Below are positions 39,576 through 48,282 of a DNA stretch of 64,000 bases, in pieces (the stretch's first letter is position 1; every line of letters starts with the position of its first letter). The notes under the pieces were generated by a model. That model made no database searches. It saw only the letters and a list, made by a program, of their open reading frames with translations, and had not been told where the DNA came from. The position numbers were made by a program, and so were the translations under genes. The stretch is from Pseudomonas saudiphocaensis (GTDB lineage Bacteria; Pseudomonadota; Gammaproteobacteria; Pseudomonadales; Pseudomonadaceae), in assembly GCF_000756775.1 (NCBI RefSeq), contig NZ_CCSF01000001.1, forward strand, positions 2,604,001-2,668,000, read 5' to 3'.

Positions 39576-40277
39576 ATGACAGTAAAGATCACTCAGCGCA
39601 TCAAGGGCTTCAAGGTCGTCGATGAGACCCTCGAGCGCCCCCTTGCGACCGTCGAGCAGCAAGCCACTGGCAAGCCCACCACCGTAGTGGAGATGGACGA
39701 GAGCCTGCAGCGTCCCGAATCCCTGATCGGCATGACCTACAAGATCAAGTCGCCGCTGTTCGAGCACGCGCTCTACGTCACCGTCAACGACATCGTCCTC
39801 AACGCCGGCACGCCCCACGAGCAGCGCCGCCCCTTCGAGATCTTCATCAACTCGAAGAACATGGACCATTTCCAGTGGATCGTGGCGCTGACCCGCATCA
39901 TGTCCGCCGTGTTCCGCAAGGGCGGCGACTGCACCTTCCTGGTGGAAGAGCTGAAGGCGGTATTCGACCCACGCGGCGGCTACCTGAAGAAGGGCGGCGT
40001 CTACATGCCGTCCATCGTCGCCGAGATCGGCGGCGTGCTGGAGCGTCACTTGATCGCCATCGGCATGATGGAAGGACATGAGCTGGACGAGCACCAGCTC
40101 AAGTATCTGGCCGAAAAGCGTGCCGCCTACGAAGCCAGCCAGGGCGCCGTGGCGGTGGAGCCGGGCGACGGCTTCCCGGCGGGTGCGCAGCTGTGCAACA
40201 AGTGCAACACCCAGGCCGTGGTGCAGATGGACGGCTGTGCCACCTGCCTGAACTGCGGCAACTCCAAGTGCGGCTAA
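39576..40277 (+). CDS. nrdJb: Class II ribonucleotide reductase, subunit b (TSCPD and C-terminal cysteine pair)
   Basis: 233 residues. Provides the C-terminal portion of class II reductases: a TSCPD-like domain (IFINSKNMDHFQWIVALTRIMSAVFRKGGD) and the tail CNKCNTQAVVQMDGCATCLNCGNSKCG, a zinc-ribbon-like cysteine cluster. ATG at 39576, 55 bases after nrdJa. Both genes are needed in P. aeruginosa for activity by my recollection. Confidence 0.93.
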   Translation: MTVKITQRIKGFKVVDETLERPLATVEQQATGKPTTVVEMDESLQRPESLIGMTYKIKSPLFEHALYVTVNDIVLNAGTPHEQRRPFEIFINSKNMDHFQWIVALTRIMSAVFRKGGDCTFLVEELKAVFDPRGGYLKKGGVYMPSIVAEIGGVLERHLIAIGMMEGHELDEHQLKYLAEKRAAYEASQGAVAVEPGDGFPAGAQLCNKCNTQAVVQMDGCATCLNCGNSKCG

Positions 40278-40301
40278 ACGCCTGCCGGTAGATTCAACCA
40301 C

Positions 40302-40359
40302 TCGCGGCTGACGCTGCTCCTGCCGGACTCATGAATCGGCAGGGGCAGGTCAGCCGCGA
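40302..40359. terminator. Long hairpin between convergent nrdJb and ppnN
   Basis: TCGCGGCTGAC (40302-40312) pairs with GTCAGCCGCGA (40349-40359) and an inner CTGCTCCTGCCG/CGGCAGGGGCAG stem extends it. It is placed 24 bases from each stop codon and probably terminates in both directions, although T tracts are poor. Confidence 0.7.
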
Positions 40360-40384
40360 TGCGTTTCTGCCCTAGCTGGCCTGC

Positions 40385-41758
40385 TCAGCTCACCACGCGG
40401 TAGCAGGGCTCATAGGGTCTTCCGCCCGGCAGTTTCATCCGGTGCTGGGCGACGAAGGCCTGCAGCAGTGCATCCAGCGGCTTCATGATCTCCGGCGCGC
40501 CGTGGATTTCGTAGCGGCCGAACTGCTCGATACGACGAATTCCCTTGTCCTTGACGTTACCGGCGACAATCCCCGAGAACGCCCGACGCAGGTTGGCCGC
40601 CAGCTCATGGGGTGGTACATCGCGGGTCAGCTGCAGGCTTGCCATGTTTTCGTGGGTGGGATCGAAGGGGTGCTGGAAGCCTTCCTCGATCTTCAGCAGC
40701 CAGTTGAAATGAAAGGCATCGTTGCGCTCGCAGCGGAAATCCTTCACTTCTTTCAAGCCCTTGACCATCTCCCGCGCCACTGCAGCCGGGTCGTCGATGA
40801 TGATCCGATAGCGCTGTTGGGCCGTCTCGCCCAGGGTGGCGCCGACAAATTCATGCAGTTGTTGCAGGTAGGGCGCCGAATCGCTCGGCCCGGTAAGTAT
40901 CACCGGCAGCGGGATATCGGCATTGTCCGGATGCAGCAGGATACCCAGCAGATAGAGGAACTCCTCCGCCGTGCCGACTCCGCCAGGGAAGATAATGATG
41001 CCGTGGCCAACCCGCACGAAGGCTTCCAGACGCTTCTCGATATCCGGCAGGATCACCAGCTCGTTGACAATGGGGTTCGGCGCTTCGGCGGCGATGATGC
41101 CCGGCTCGGTCAGGCCCAGGTAACGCCCGCCCACCAGACGCTGCTTGGCGTGGGCGATGGTGGCGCCCTTCATCGGCCCCTTCATTACCCCCGGGCCGCA
41201 ACCGGTGCAGATATTCAGATTACGCAGGCCCAGCTCGTGGCCTACGCGCTTGCTGTACTGATATTCCTCGGAATTGATCGAGTGCCCGCCCCAGCACACC
41301 ACCATGTTCGGCTCGGCGCCGGCGTGCAGGATGCGAGCGTTGCGCAGCAGGTGGAACACGTAGTCGGTGATGCCCTCGGAGCTGCTCAGGTCGATGCGGG
41401 TGCTGCTCAGCTCGTTCTCGGTGTAGACGATGTCGCGCAGGGCACTGAAGAGCATCTCCCGAGTGCTGGAAATCATGTGGCCGTCGACGAAGGCATCGGC
41501 GGGCGCATTGATCAGTTCCAGGCGTACGCCCCTATCCTGCTGGTGGATGCGTACTTCGAAGTCTTCATAGGCTTCGAGGATGGTCTTGGCGTTGTCGATC
41601 TGCGTGCCGGTATTGAGAATCGCCAGGGCACACTGGCGGAACAGGGCGTAGGTGCTGCCGGAGCCGGCCTCGCTCAGTTGCTGGACTTCCCGTTGCGACA
41701 GCGTTTCCAGGCTGCCTTTGGGATGTACCGAGGCATTGATTACATAGCGTGAAGTCAT
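40385..41758 (-). CDS. ppnN: Nucleotide 5'-monophosphate nucleosidase PpnN (YgdH, LOG family)
   Basis: 457 residues. Cleaves purine and pyrimidine monophosphates to the base and ribose 5-phosphate; in E. coli it is stimulated by (p)ppGpp. The central Rossmann/LOG domain has CTGCGPGVMKGPMKGA and the PGGVGTAEE motif (IIIFPGGVGTAEEFL) that gives the family its name. N- and C-terminal regulatory extensions (about 1-130 and 335-457) match the length of PpnN rather than short LOG proteins. Separated from thrB by 179 bases. Confidence 0.93.
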   Translation of the reverse strand: MTSRYVINASVHPKGSLETLSQREVQQLSEAGSGSTYALFRQCALAILNTGTQIDNAKTILEAYEDFEVRIHQQDRGVRLELINAPADAFVDGHMISSTREMLFSALRDIVYTENELSSTRIDLSSSEGITDYVFHLLRNARILHAGAEPNMVVCWGGHSINSEEYQYSKRVGHELGLRNLNICTGCGPGVMKGPMKGATIAHAKQRLVGGRYLGLTEPGIIAAEAPNPIVNELVILPDIEKRLEAFVRVGHGIIIFPGGVGTAEEFLYLLGILLHPDNADIPLPVILTGPSDSAPYLQQLHEFVGATLGETAQQRYRIIIDDPAAVAREMVKGLKEVKDFRCERNDAFHFNWLLKIEEGFQHPFDPTHENMASLQLTRDVPPHELAANLRRAFSGIVAGNVKDKGIRRIEQFGRYEIHGAPEIMKPLDALLQAFVAQHRMKLPGGRPYEPCYRVVS

Positions 41759-41937
41759 TGGTCATTCCATGAGAAAACGATGCCGCCAGGCCGCGTGGCA
41801 TGCGGCAACTGCTGATGAGCGGCCGGCGGGCGGAAGATCGCCGCGATGCAGCATCTTAACTCCAGGTGTGGAGTGCACCGTGGAAAAACTGCAGAGCGGC
41901 GCTGTTGAGAAAACGCGCGCCGGGTGAATGTTCCGCC

Positions 41938-42888
41938 TCAGAAGGCGAATGGCAGCGCACTGTGAAAATGCTGGCGCGCACGCAGCAGACGATAGAACTC
42001 GTCGGGGTCCTTGACCTGCACCTGCTGGCCAACGACGTTCTGGGCGGCGATCAGCCGCGACAGCCAGAAGCGCACGCAGGCCATGCGCAGCATCGGCTGC
42101 CACAGCTCGGCCTCGGCCGGGGTGAAGCGGCGCAGGGCGGAATAGGCAGCCAACAGCGGCCGACTGCGCTCTTCGTCGATTTCGCCGTTGGGGTGCGAGC
42201 ACCAGTCGTTCACCGCAATCGCCACGTCATAGAGCATGGGCCCGGAGCAGGCATTGTAGAAATCGATCACCCCGGTCAGGTGGCTGCCTTCGAACAAGAC
42301 GTTGTCGCGAAACAGATCGGCATGCAGGTTGGCCCTGGGCAGTTCGCGGAATTTTTGCTTCAACTCGGCGATTTCCGCCAGGCCATCGCGCAGCAGCGGC
42401 AATTGCTTGTCCGGCAGATTCAGCGCCAGGCTCGGTCCTTCGCGCTGCATCCAGTCAGGGCCACGGTCGCTGGGTCGCTCCAGAATCCGCTCGCGGGTCG
42501 CCAGATGTATGCGCGCCAGCAGGCGCCCCACTTCGCTGCAGTGAGCTGCATTGGGAACGCTGACATGCCGACCCGGCAGACGTGGCTGCAGCAGTGCGGG
42601 TTTTTCCGCCAAGGTGCCCAAGGCCACGCCTTCGGCGGTGCGCACGGCATGGGGCACGGGAATGCGCGCCTGATGCAGCACGTCCAGCAGCTCGATGACG
42701 AACGGCAGGTCCTGGGTCGGGCCGCGCTCGATCAGGGTCAGGACATATTCGCCCTGCTCCAGGCTGACGAAGAAATTGCTGTTCTCGGTGCCAGCGACGA
42801 TACCCTGGAAGTCACGCAGGCGCCCCAACCGGAAAGGCGCCAGGAAGGCTTCCAGTTCGTGCTGCTCAAGTGGCGTGAATACAGACAT
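41938..42888 (-). CDS. thrB: Homoserine kinase ThrB (APH-fold type)
   Basis: 316 residues. Phosphorylates homoserine in threonine synthesis. Belongs to the aminoglycoside-phosphotransferase fold, not the GHMP type: catalytic loop NLHADLFRDNVLFEG and DFG-equivalent GVIDFYNACSGPMLYDVAIAV. Pseudomonads use this form. ATG at 42888; followed upstream by DUF2782. Confidence 0.93.
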   Translation of the reverse strand: MSVFTPLEQHELEAFLAPFRLGRLRDFQGIVAGTENSNFFVSLEQGEYVLTLIERGPTQDLPFVIELLDVLHQARIPVPHAVRTAEGVALGTLAEKPALLQPRLPGRHVSVPNAAHCSEVGRLLARIHLATRERILERPSDRGPDWMQREGPSLALNLPDKQLPLLRDGLAEIAELKQKFRELPRANLHADLFRDNVLFEGSHLTGVIDFYNACSGPMLYDVAIAVNDWCSHPNGEIDEERSRPLLAAYSALRRFTPAEAELWQPMLRMACVRFWLSRLIAAQNVVGQQVQVKDPDEFYRLLRARQHFHSALPFAF

Positions 42889-42918
42889 GGGGGTTCGTCC
42901 CTCGATGATCGCCGATGC

Positions 42919-43200
42919 TTACCAGCGGAAGATTTCCCAAGCGGGGATCAGCATGTCCGGCTGGTCGGCACGGACGAAATTGCTATCGCCATCGGCCCGC
43001 ACCAGGAAATACGGCTTGCCGTGCTTGGGGGTAACTTTCACGGCGTAGAGAAAACCGTTTACGCGGTACTCCTCCACCGTGCGATCGCCTTCCTGACGGA
43101 TGGTCACGTCCGGCTCACCGTCCACTGACTCCTGGGCAAAACCGGCCAGCGGAGCGCTAGCTAGCACAGCGGCCAGCATCAGGTGTTTGATAGCGCGCAT
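42919..43200 (-). CDS. DUF2782 small secreted protein
   Basis: 93 residues. Signal peptide (residues 1-22, ending LAGFA), then a single DUF2782 domain (DVTIRQEGDRTVEEYRVNGFLYAVKVTPKHGKPYFLV). Lies between polA (divergent) and thrB (same strand), an order I recall from P. aeruginosa. Function unknown. Confidence 0.88.
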   Translation of the reverse strand: MRAIKHLMLAAVLASAPLAGFAQESVDGEPDVTIRQEGDRTVEEYRVNGFLYAVKVTPKHGKPYFLVRADGDSNFVRADQPDMLIPAWEIFRW

Positions 43201-43276
43201 GATAACCTAGCCCCTTTTCCAATGATTGGTCCGGGGCATTCTAGCGCTCGGGCCGTCGAAAAGGTTGATCGCGCTC

Positions 43277-46018
43277 ATGAGTCAAACGCCCCTCGTTCTG
43301 GTGGACGGTTCGTCCTACCTGTACCGCGCTTTCCATGCCCTGCCGCCGCTGACCACGTCCACCGGCAAGCCGACCGGCGCCGTGAAGGGTGTGCTGAACA
43401 TGCTGCTGTCGCTGCGCCGGCAATATCCGGAAAGCCCGTTTGCGGTGGTCTTCGATGCCAAGGGCCCGACCTTCCGCGACGAGCTGTTCGCCGAATACAA
43501 GTCCCATCGACCGCCGATGCCGGACGACCTGCGCGGCCAGATCGAACCCCTGCATGCCAGCGTGCGTGCGCTCGGCCTGCCGCTGCTGTGCGTTGAAGGC
43601 GTCGAGGCCGACGACGTGATCGGCACCCTGGCGCGCCAATGCGCGGCGCTGGGACGTGATGTGGTCATATCCACTGGCGACAAGGACATGGCGCAGCTGG
43701 TCTGCCCCCACGTCACCCTGGTCAACACCATGACCGGCAGCGTCTATGACATCGAAGGCGTACGCACCAAGTTCGGCGTCGGCCCCGAGCTGATCATCGA
43801 TTTCCTCGCACTGATGGGCGACAAGGTGGACAACATCCCCGGCGTGCCCGGCGTTGGCGAGAAGACCGCCTGCGGCCTGCTCAATGGCATTCCCGGCGGG
43901 CTCAAGGGCCTCTACGACAACCTGGATCAGGTCGCGGCGCTGCCGATTCGCGGCGCCAAGTCACTGGGTGCCAAGCTCGAAGAGCACCGCGAGGCGGCCT
44001 TCATGTCCTATGAGCTGGCGACGATAAAGATCGACGTGCCGCTGGATGTTCAGGTAGCCGACCTGATGCCCGGCGAGCCCCATCGCGAAGCGCTGATCGC
44101 GCTTTACCGCGAACTGGAATTCAAGCAGTGGCTCGACGAACTGCTGCGCGAAGCGAAAGCCGCAGAACGCGATGAAGCCTCCGCCGAAGGCGCTTCGATC
44201 CAGGCCGAAGCCGAGTACGAGACGATTCTCGAACAGGCCGACCTGGACCGCTGGCTGGCGCAGCTGCAAGGCGCCGACTGCTTCGCCTTCGACACCGAAA
44301 CCACCAGCATCGACGCGCAGAAAGCGCAGCTGGTAGGCCTGTCGTTCGCCGTCGAGACGGGCAAGGCTGCCTACGTGCCGCTGGGCCACAGCTATATGGG
44401 CGTGCCGCAGCAGCTCGACCGCGACAGCGTACTGTCCGCGTTCAAGCCGCTGCTGGAGGACGAAAAACGCGCAAAGATCTGCCAACACGGCAAGTACGAC
44501 ATGAACGTGCTGATGCACTACGGCATCGAAATGCGCGGCATGCAGTACGACACCATGCTCGAATCCTACGTGCTGGATGCCACCGCCACCCGTCACGACA
44601 TGGACAGCCTGGCGCTGAAATACCTCGGCCGCGGCACCATCCGCTTCGAGGATATTGCCGGCAAGGGTGCCAAACAGCTGAGCTTCGACCAGATCGCCAT
44701 CGAGCAGGCCGGGCCATATGCCGCCGAGGACGCCGACATCACCCTGCGCCTGCACCAGACATTGCTGGACAAGCTCTCTGCCACGCCGTCGCTGCGCAAG
44801 GTGCTGGACGAGATCGAGATGCCGCTGGTGCCGGTATTGGCGCGTATCGAACGCAATGGCGCGCTGGTGGATGCCAAGTTGCTTGGCCAGCAGAGCGTCG
44901 AGCTGGGCGAGAAACTGGTCGCCCTGGAGCGCGAAGCCTATGAAATCGCCGGCGAGGAATTCAACCTCGGCTCGCCCAAGCAACTCTGCGCCATTCTCTA
45001 CGACAAGCTCGGTTGCCCGGTGCTGTCGAAAACCGCCGGTGGCCAGCCCTCAACCGCCGAAAGCGTGCTGGCCGAGCTGGCCGAGCGCGACTACCCGCTG
45101 CCCAAGGTGATCATGCAGCACCGCTCCCTGAGCAAGCTCAAGGGCACCTACACCGACAAACTGCCACAGCAGATCAACCCGCGCACCGGGCGCATCCACA
45201 CCAGCTATCACCAAGCGGTCACCGCCACCGGACGCCTTTCCTCCAGCGACCCGAACCTGCAGAACATCCCGATCCGCACCGCCGAGGGCCGTCGCATCCG
45301 CCAGGCGTTCGTCGCCGCACCGGGTTACAAGCTGCTGGCCGCCGACTACTCGCAGATCGAGTTGCGCATCATGGCCCATCTAGCTCAGGACGAAGGGCTG
45401 CTGCACGCCTTCCAGAACAACGTGGACGTGCACCGCGCCACTGCCGCCGAAGTTTTTGGCGTGCCGCTGGATGAAGTCACCAGTGACATGCGACGCAGCG
45501 CCAAAGCGATCAACTTCGGTCTGATCTACGGCATGAGCGCCTTTGGCCTGGCCAAGCAGATCGACGTCGGCCGCAAGGAAGCGCAGGAATACATCGACCG
45601 CTACTTCGCCCGCTACCCCGGCGTGCTGGCCTACATGGAACGCACCCGCACCCAGGCAGCCGAGCAGGGCTACGTGGAAACGCTGTTTGGTCGACGCCTG
45701 TACCTGCCGGAGATCAATTCAAAGAATGGCGCCATGCGCAAGGGCGCCGAACGCACCGCGATCAACGCGCCAATGCAAGGTACCGCAGCCGATATCATCA
45801 AGCGCGCCATGATTGCCGTGGATACCTGGTTACAGGAAAGCGGCCTGGATGCGCGGATCATCCTGCAGGTGCACGACGAACTGGTACTGGAGGTGCGTGA
45901 AGAGCTGGTCGAACAGGTGCGCGAAGTGCTGTGTCCGCTGATGAGCCAGGCCGCTGAACTGGATGTGCCACTGCTGGTGGAAGCCGGTGTAGGCAATAAT
46001 TGGGACGAGGCGCACTGA
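43277..46018 (+). CDS. polA: DNA polymerase I
   Basis: 913 residues. Gap filling and RNA primer removal. Starts at the ATG at 43277 ([19 protein letters not shown]). The 5'-3' nuclease domain (1-about 300) has [11 protein letters not shown] and [11 protein letters not shown]; the 3'-5' exonuclease domain (about 310-510) has FAFDTETT and a second metal site in YAAEDADI; the polymerase domain has [15 protein letters not shown] (motif A), the O-helix [14 protein letters not shown] and HDELVLEV (motif C). The stop is followed by the IS110-family region. Confidence 0.98.
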   Translation: MSQTPLVLVDGSSYLYRAFHALPPLTTSTGKPTGAVKGVLNMLLSLRRQYPESPFAVVFDAKGPTFRDELFAEYKSHRPPMPDDLRGQIEPLHASVRALGLPLLCVEGVEADDVIGTLARQCAALGRDVVISTGDKDMAQLVCPHVTLVNTMTGSVYDIEGVRTKFGVGPELIIDFLALMGDKVDNIPGVPGVGEKTACGLLNGIPGGLKGLYDNLDQVAALPIRGAKSLGAKLEEHREAAFMSYELATIKIDVPLDVQVADLMPGEPHREALIALYRELEFKQWLDELLREAKAAERDEASAEGASIQAEAEYETILEQADLDRWLAQLQGADCFAFDTETTSIDAQKAQLVGLSFAVETGKAAYVPLGHSYMGVPQQLDRDSVLSAFKPLLEDEKRAKICQHGKYDMNVLMHYGIEMRGMQYDTMLESYVLDATATRHDMDSLALKYLGRGTIRFEDIAGKGAKQLSFDQIAIEQAGPYAAEDADITLRLHQTLLDKLSATPSLRKVLDEIEMPLVPVLARIERNGALVDAKLLGQQSVELGEKLVALEREAYEIAGEEFNLGSPKQLCAILYDKLGCPVLSKTAGGQPSTAESVLAELAERDYPLPKVIMQHRSLSKLKGTYTDKLPQQINPRTGRIHTSYHQAVTATGRLSSSDPNLQNIPIRTAEGRRIRQAFVAAPGYKLLAADYSQIELRIMAHLAQDEGLLHAFQNNVDVHRATAAEVFGVPLDEVTSDMRRSAKAINFGLIYGMSAFGLAKQIDVGRKEAQEYIDRYFARYPGVLAYMERTRTQAAEQGYVETLFGRRLYLPEINSKNGAMRKGAERTAINAPMQGTAADIIKRAMIAVDTWLQESGLDARIILQVHDELVLEVREELVEQVREVLCPLMSQAAELDVPLLVEAGVGNNWDEAH

Positions 46019-46143
46019 CGTCGGGAAACCAGGCAACCCTGCGCATGATGGTCGGTGAAGCGTATTCCAGCCATTACTGCATCGCTGGGCCACATTCGGC
46101 ACGGGGGCGCGCCTTGTATGGTTTTCCTGCAGGTCCAAACTGG

Positions 46144-46314
46144 ACTTGTCAGGGTGGAGGGGGCAAGCGCGCCTTCCGGCCTTTCGGCACGGACTGTGGG
46201 AGATTTAGCCCCCGCCCTTCTCATCAAAACGCCGATAGAGAATCCATCGGCGGAGCCTTGCCGCTCATGACCGACGAAATGTTGCAAGCCAGCGTTCGAT
46301 GAGCCCTGACAAGT
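46144..46314 (+). ncRNA. Candidate IS110 bridge RNA
   Basis: ACTTGTCAGGG (46144-46154) and its exact reverse complement CCCTGACAAGT (46304-46314) close a 171-base region just upstream of the transposase. Inside it CGCCGAT (46230-46236) pairs with ATCGGCG (46246-46252), giving an inner hairpin. IS110-group elements such as IS621 encode an about 177-base bridge RNA in the left end, before the transposase gene, so location and size fit. No promoter or loop guide sequences could be assigned. Structure is from visual pairing only. Confidence 0.5.
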
Positions 46315-46342
46315 AAAATCACCTTAGCTTGGAGGGTAAAGC

Positions 46343-47305
46343 ATGGCAAAGCCCATTACGCCAGTCATGGTGGGTGTCGATGTCAGCAAGGCCGAGCTGG
46401 TCATTGCCCGCAGTGATTCGAAGGATCTTAAGAGGATTGCCAACACAGCCCAAGCCATCGGCGGCTGGCTGAAGACGCTTGCGGGCCGAACCAAAATCGC
46501 ACTCGAGGCTACTGGTACCTATCACCGCACCTTGGCAACGCTGGCGCATCAGGCGGGCGTTGAGCTTTATTTGCTCGATGGTTATCGACTCAACCGGTAT
46601 CGCGATGGCGTTGGCAGTCGCGCCAAGACCGACCCGGCTGATGCTCGGTTGATTCTGCGCTACCTGAGCAAGGAACTGAGCGACCTCAAACCCTGGGTGC
46701 CGCCTCACGATGCGTTTTACCGCATCCAGAGCCTGCTGCGACGCCGGGCTTCGCTTGTGCATACCCGCATCGCCCTGACCCAGAGCCTGGACGATATGCC
46801 CGACCTCAAGAGCGCATCCAAACGCCTGAGCAACAACATCAAGGACATCGAAAGATTGATCGAACGCCGCCTCAAAGAGGCCATGGCTGAGGTGGGCTGG
46901 CAGTCGGATGCCCAGCGCTGTAAGGCTATAGAGGGCATCGGCGATCTCACCTCGGTAGCGCTGGCCAATACTTTCCACCGAGGCGAATTCAAGAACAGCG
47001 ATGCCTTCGTTGCCTACCTGGGCATGGACGTCAGAGTTCGGGACTCAGGCAAGCAGGTGGGTCGCCGTAAACTGACCAAGAAAGGTGATCCGGAGCTGCG
47101 ACGCCTTTTGTATAACGCGGCCATGTCTGCCCGCCGGACAAAAGCCTGGTCCGGCCTATATGAAACCTATCTTAGCCAGGGACTGAAGACGACTCAGGCT
47201 CTAGTAAAGCTCGGCCGAAAGCTGGCCCGTATCGCCTTCGCCTTGATGAAAAACCAATCAATGTATCGACCAAAAATGCCGGTTAAGTGTTGCGCTGCAC
47301 CATAG
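46343..47305 (+). CDS. IS110-family transposase (DEDD/serine recombinase)
   Basis: 320 residues, intact. N-terminal RuvC-like DEDD domain: VGVDVSKAELVIA (first Asp), ALEATGTYH (Glu), AKTDPADARLI (Asp pair). C-terminal Tnp domain with IEGIGDLTSVALANTF and the conserved RDSGKQVGRRKLTKKGDPELRRLLYNAA block, in which the Ser of DSGK may be the nucleophile by analogy with other members. GGAGGGTAAAGC leader before the ATG. The protein would assemble with a bridge RNA to recombine at a guide-specified site. No second copy is in the window. Confidence 0.93.
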   Translation: MAKPITPVMVGVDVSKAELVIARSDSKDLKRIANTAQAIGGWLKTLAGRTKIALEATGTYHRTLATLAHQAGVELYLLDGYRLNRYRDGVGSRAKTDPADARLILRYLSKELSDLKPWVPPHDAFYRIQSLLRRRASLVHTRIALTQSLDDMPDLKSASKRLSNNIKDIERLIERRLKEAMAEVGWQSDAQRCKAIEGIGDLTSVALANTFHRGEFKNSDAFVAYLGMDVRVRDSGKQVGRRKLTKKGDPELRRLLYNAAMSARRTKAWSGLYETYLSQGLKTTQALVKLGRKLARIAFALMKNQSMYRPKMPVKCCAAP

Positions 47306-47486
47306 AATCTCCTACAGGAGCGGTGCAACGCTGCCGCGACTTGTAGGAGCGCCGCCCTCCGCGCGGAGCTTTTGGCCGGCGGCATCGGTTGCGGGTGCAT
47401 CCGCGATGCATCAGGCCGACCCCGGGCTGGCGGGCTTTCGCGGTTGACGCTGCCGGCGAAACCCAGAATATTTTGCAGAGTGCATT
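47306..47486. other. Spacer between IS110 transposase and ErsA-like promoter
   Basis: No credible gene. Contains an imperfect hairpin (TTGCGCTGCACC near 47289 with GGTGCAACGC near 47323) and a REP-like segment TGTAGGAGCGCCGCCCTCCGCGCGGAGC (from about 47341). The right end of the IS element must lie in or near here. Confidence 0.55.
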
Positions 47487-47515
47487 GAACTTCAGCACAA
47501 AGAACCGAGTCCTAG
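47487..47515 (+). promoter_or_regulatory. AlgU/sigma-22-type promoter of the ErsA-like sRNA
   Basis: GAACTT (47487-47492), 17-base spacer, TCCTAG (47510-47515). This fits the extracytoplasmic stress sigma consensus GAACTT-N16/17-TCtgA and lies just before the sRNA. Confidence 0.75.
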
Positions 47516-47519
47516 CTTG

Positions 47520-47647
47520 CGAAGGGCGTGAAAGCTCTTCGATGCTCCTTGTTGTGTTAAGTGTTGGCAGATCTTCGGACCCCGCCCTAGCGGTCCGAAT
47601 TCAACCTCGAACTTCCCCCTCCCCCAATGAGGTTCGAGGTTTTTTTT
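47520..47647 (+). ncRNA. ersA: ErsA-like regulatory small RNA
   Basis: About 128 bases from the expected start after the AlgU-type promoter to the T tract. In P. aeruginosa ErsA (about 132 nt, envelope-stress induced, Hfq-dependent) is located right after polA and is the counterpart of enteric Spot 42; this RNA is also downstream of polA, but with an IS110 element between. Internal structure: hairpin TTCGGACC (47574-47581) / GGTCCGAA (47592-47599), a C-rich single-stranded tract CTTCCCCCTCCCCC (target-pairing region in ErsA), and a final stem 47603-47612 / 47632-47641 ending in T7. Start is inferred; sequence identity with ErsA not compared. Confidence 0.8.
47603..47647 (+). terminator. Rho-independent terminator of the ErsA-like sRNA
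   Basis: AACCTCGAAC (47603-47612) pairs perfectly with GTTCGAGGTT (47632-47641) and is followed by a T tract to 47647. The loop holds the C-rich CCCCCTCCCCC segment. Confidence 0.88.
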
Positions 47648-47724
47648 CGCCCAGAGAAAACCATCCGACCAGGCCATGGACCATTTCTGGAAACCGACTC
47701 GGATCCCGGTAGAAATACGCTATT

Positions 47725-47743
47725 GAGAAGCGTTATCATTCAT
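47725..47743. promoter_or_regulatory. Possible Fur box upstream of the ECF sigma gene
   Basis: The reverse complement has ATGATAA in register with the classic 19-base Fur consensus and matches it at 12 positions. It lies 23 bases before the FecI-like gene, a usual Fur target. Weak match; only a suggestion. Confidence 0.35.
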
Positions 47744-47766
47744 CTCGCTTATCTGCGGGAGGCTCC

Positions 47767-48282
47767 ATGGCAGCCGACGGACTTATCCGACAACAATACA
47801 TACAGCGGCTCTACGTCGAGCATCAGGGCTGGCTGAATGGCTGGTTACGGCGCCAGCTGGGCTGCAGCCAGAACGCTGCCGACCTGGCGCAGGACACCTT
47901 CGTCCGGCTGCTGGGCAAGGATCAGGACATGGCCGCCATCCGCGAGCCGCGGGCCTATTTGCACACCATTGCCAAAGGGCTGCTGATCAATCACTGGCGT
48001 CGCCGTCAGGTGGAGCAGGCCTATCTTGATGCCCTGGCGTTGCAGCCGGAAGCAGTAGCCTCTTCGCCCGAATCCCAGGCGCTGATCGTTGAAACCTTGC
48101 TGCGCATCGACTCGATGCTGGCCCGGCTGCCCGCGAAGGTGAGCGCGGCATTTCTCATGTCCCAGCTGCACGGGATGACCTATGCGGCAATTGCGGCGGA
48201 GCTGGGCGTTTCCGAACGCATGATCAAGAAATACATGGCGCAGGCGATGCTGCATTGCCTGTTGCTGGTTGAAGAGCCATGA
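47767..48282 (+). CDS. FecI-type ECF RNA polymerase sigma factor
   Basis: 171 residues, ATG at 47767 with GGGAGGCTCC leader. Sigma-2 domain: LYVEHQGWLNGWLRRQLGCSQNAADLAQDTFVRLL; sigma-4: RLPAKVSAAFLMSQLHGMTYAAIAAELGVSERMIKKYMAQAM. Held inactive or activated by the FecR protein in the next gene, and directs transcription of the following TonB receptor. This is the sigma/anti-sigma/receptor cell-surface signalling trio. Which siderophore is involved cannot be read from sequence. Confidence 0.93.
   Translation: MAADGLIRQQYIQRLYVEHQGWLNGWLRRQLGCSQNAADLAQDTFVRLLGKDQDMAAIREPRAYLHTIAKGLLINHWRRRQVEQAYLDALALQPEAVASSPESQALIVETLLRIDSMLARLPAKVSAAFLMSQLHGMTYAAIAAELGVSERMIKKYMAQAMLHCLLLVEEP

Larger units (their letters stand above)
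46144..47305 (+). mobile_element. IS110-family insertion element (limits uncertain)
   Basis: A structured left non-coding region and an intact transposase gene, inserted between polA and the ErsA-like sRNA. IS110 elements have no terminal inverted repeats and often leave no target duplication, so ends cannot be placed from sequence alone; the range given is from the first base of the putative bridge RNA to the end of the transposase. The right end is somewhere after 47305, near a REP-like TGTAGGAGCGCCGCC at about 47341. Confidence 0.7.

Noticed and set aside
46055-46302. Short open frames upstream of the IS110 transposase
   Set aside because: They overlap the structured non-coding region and lack leaders; the RNA interpretation explains the sequence better.
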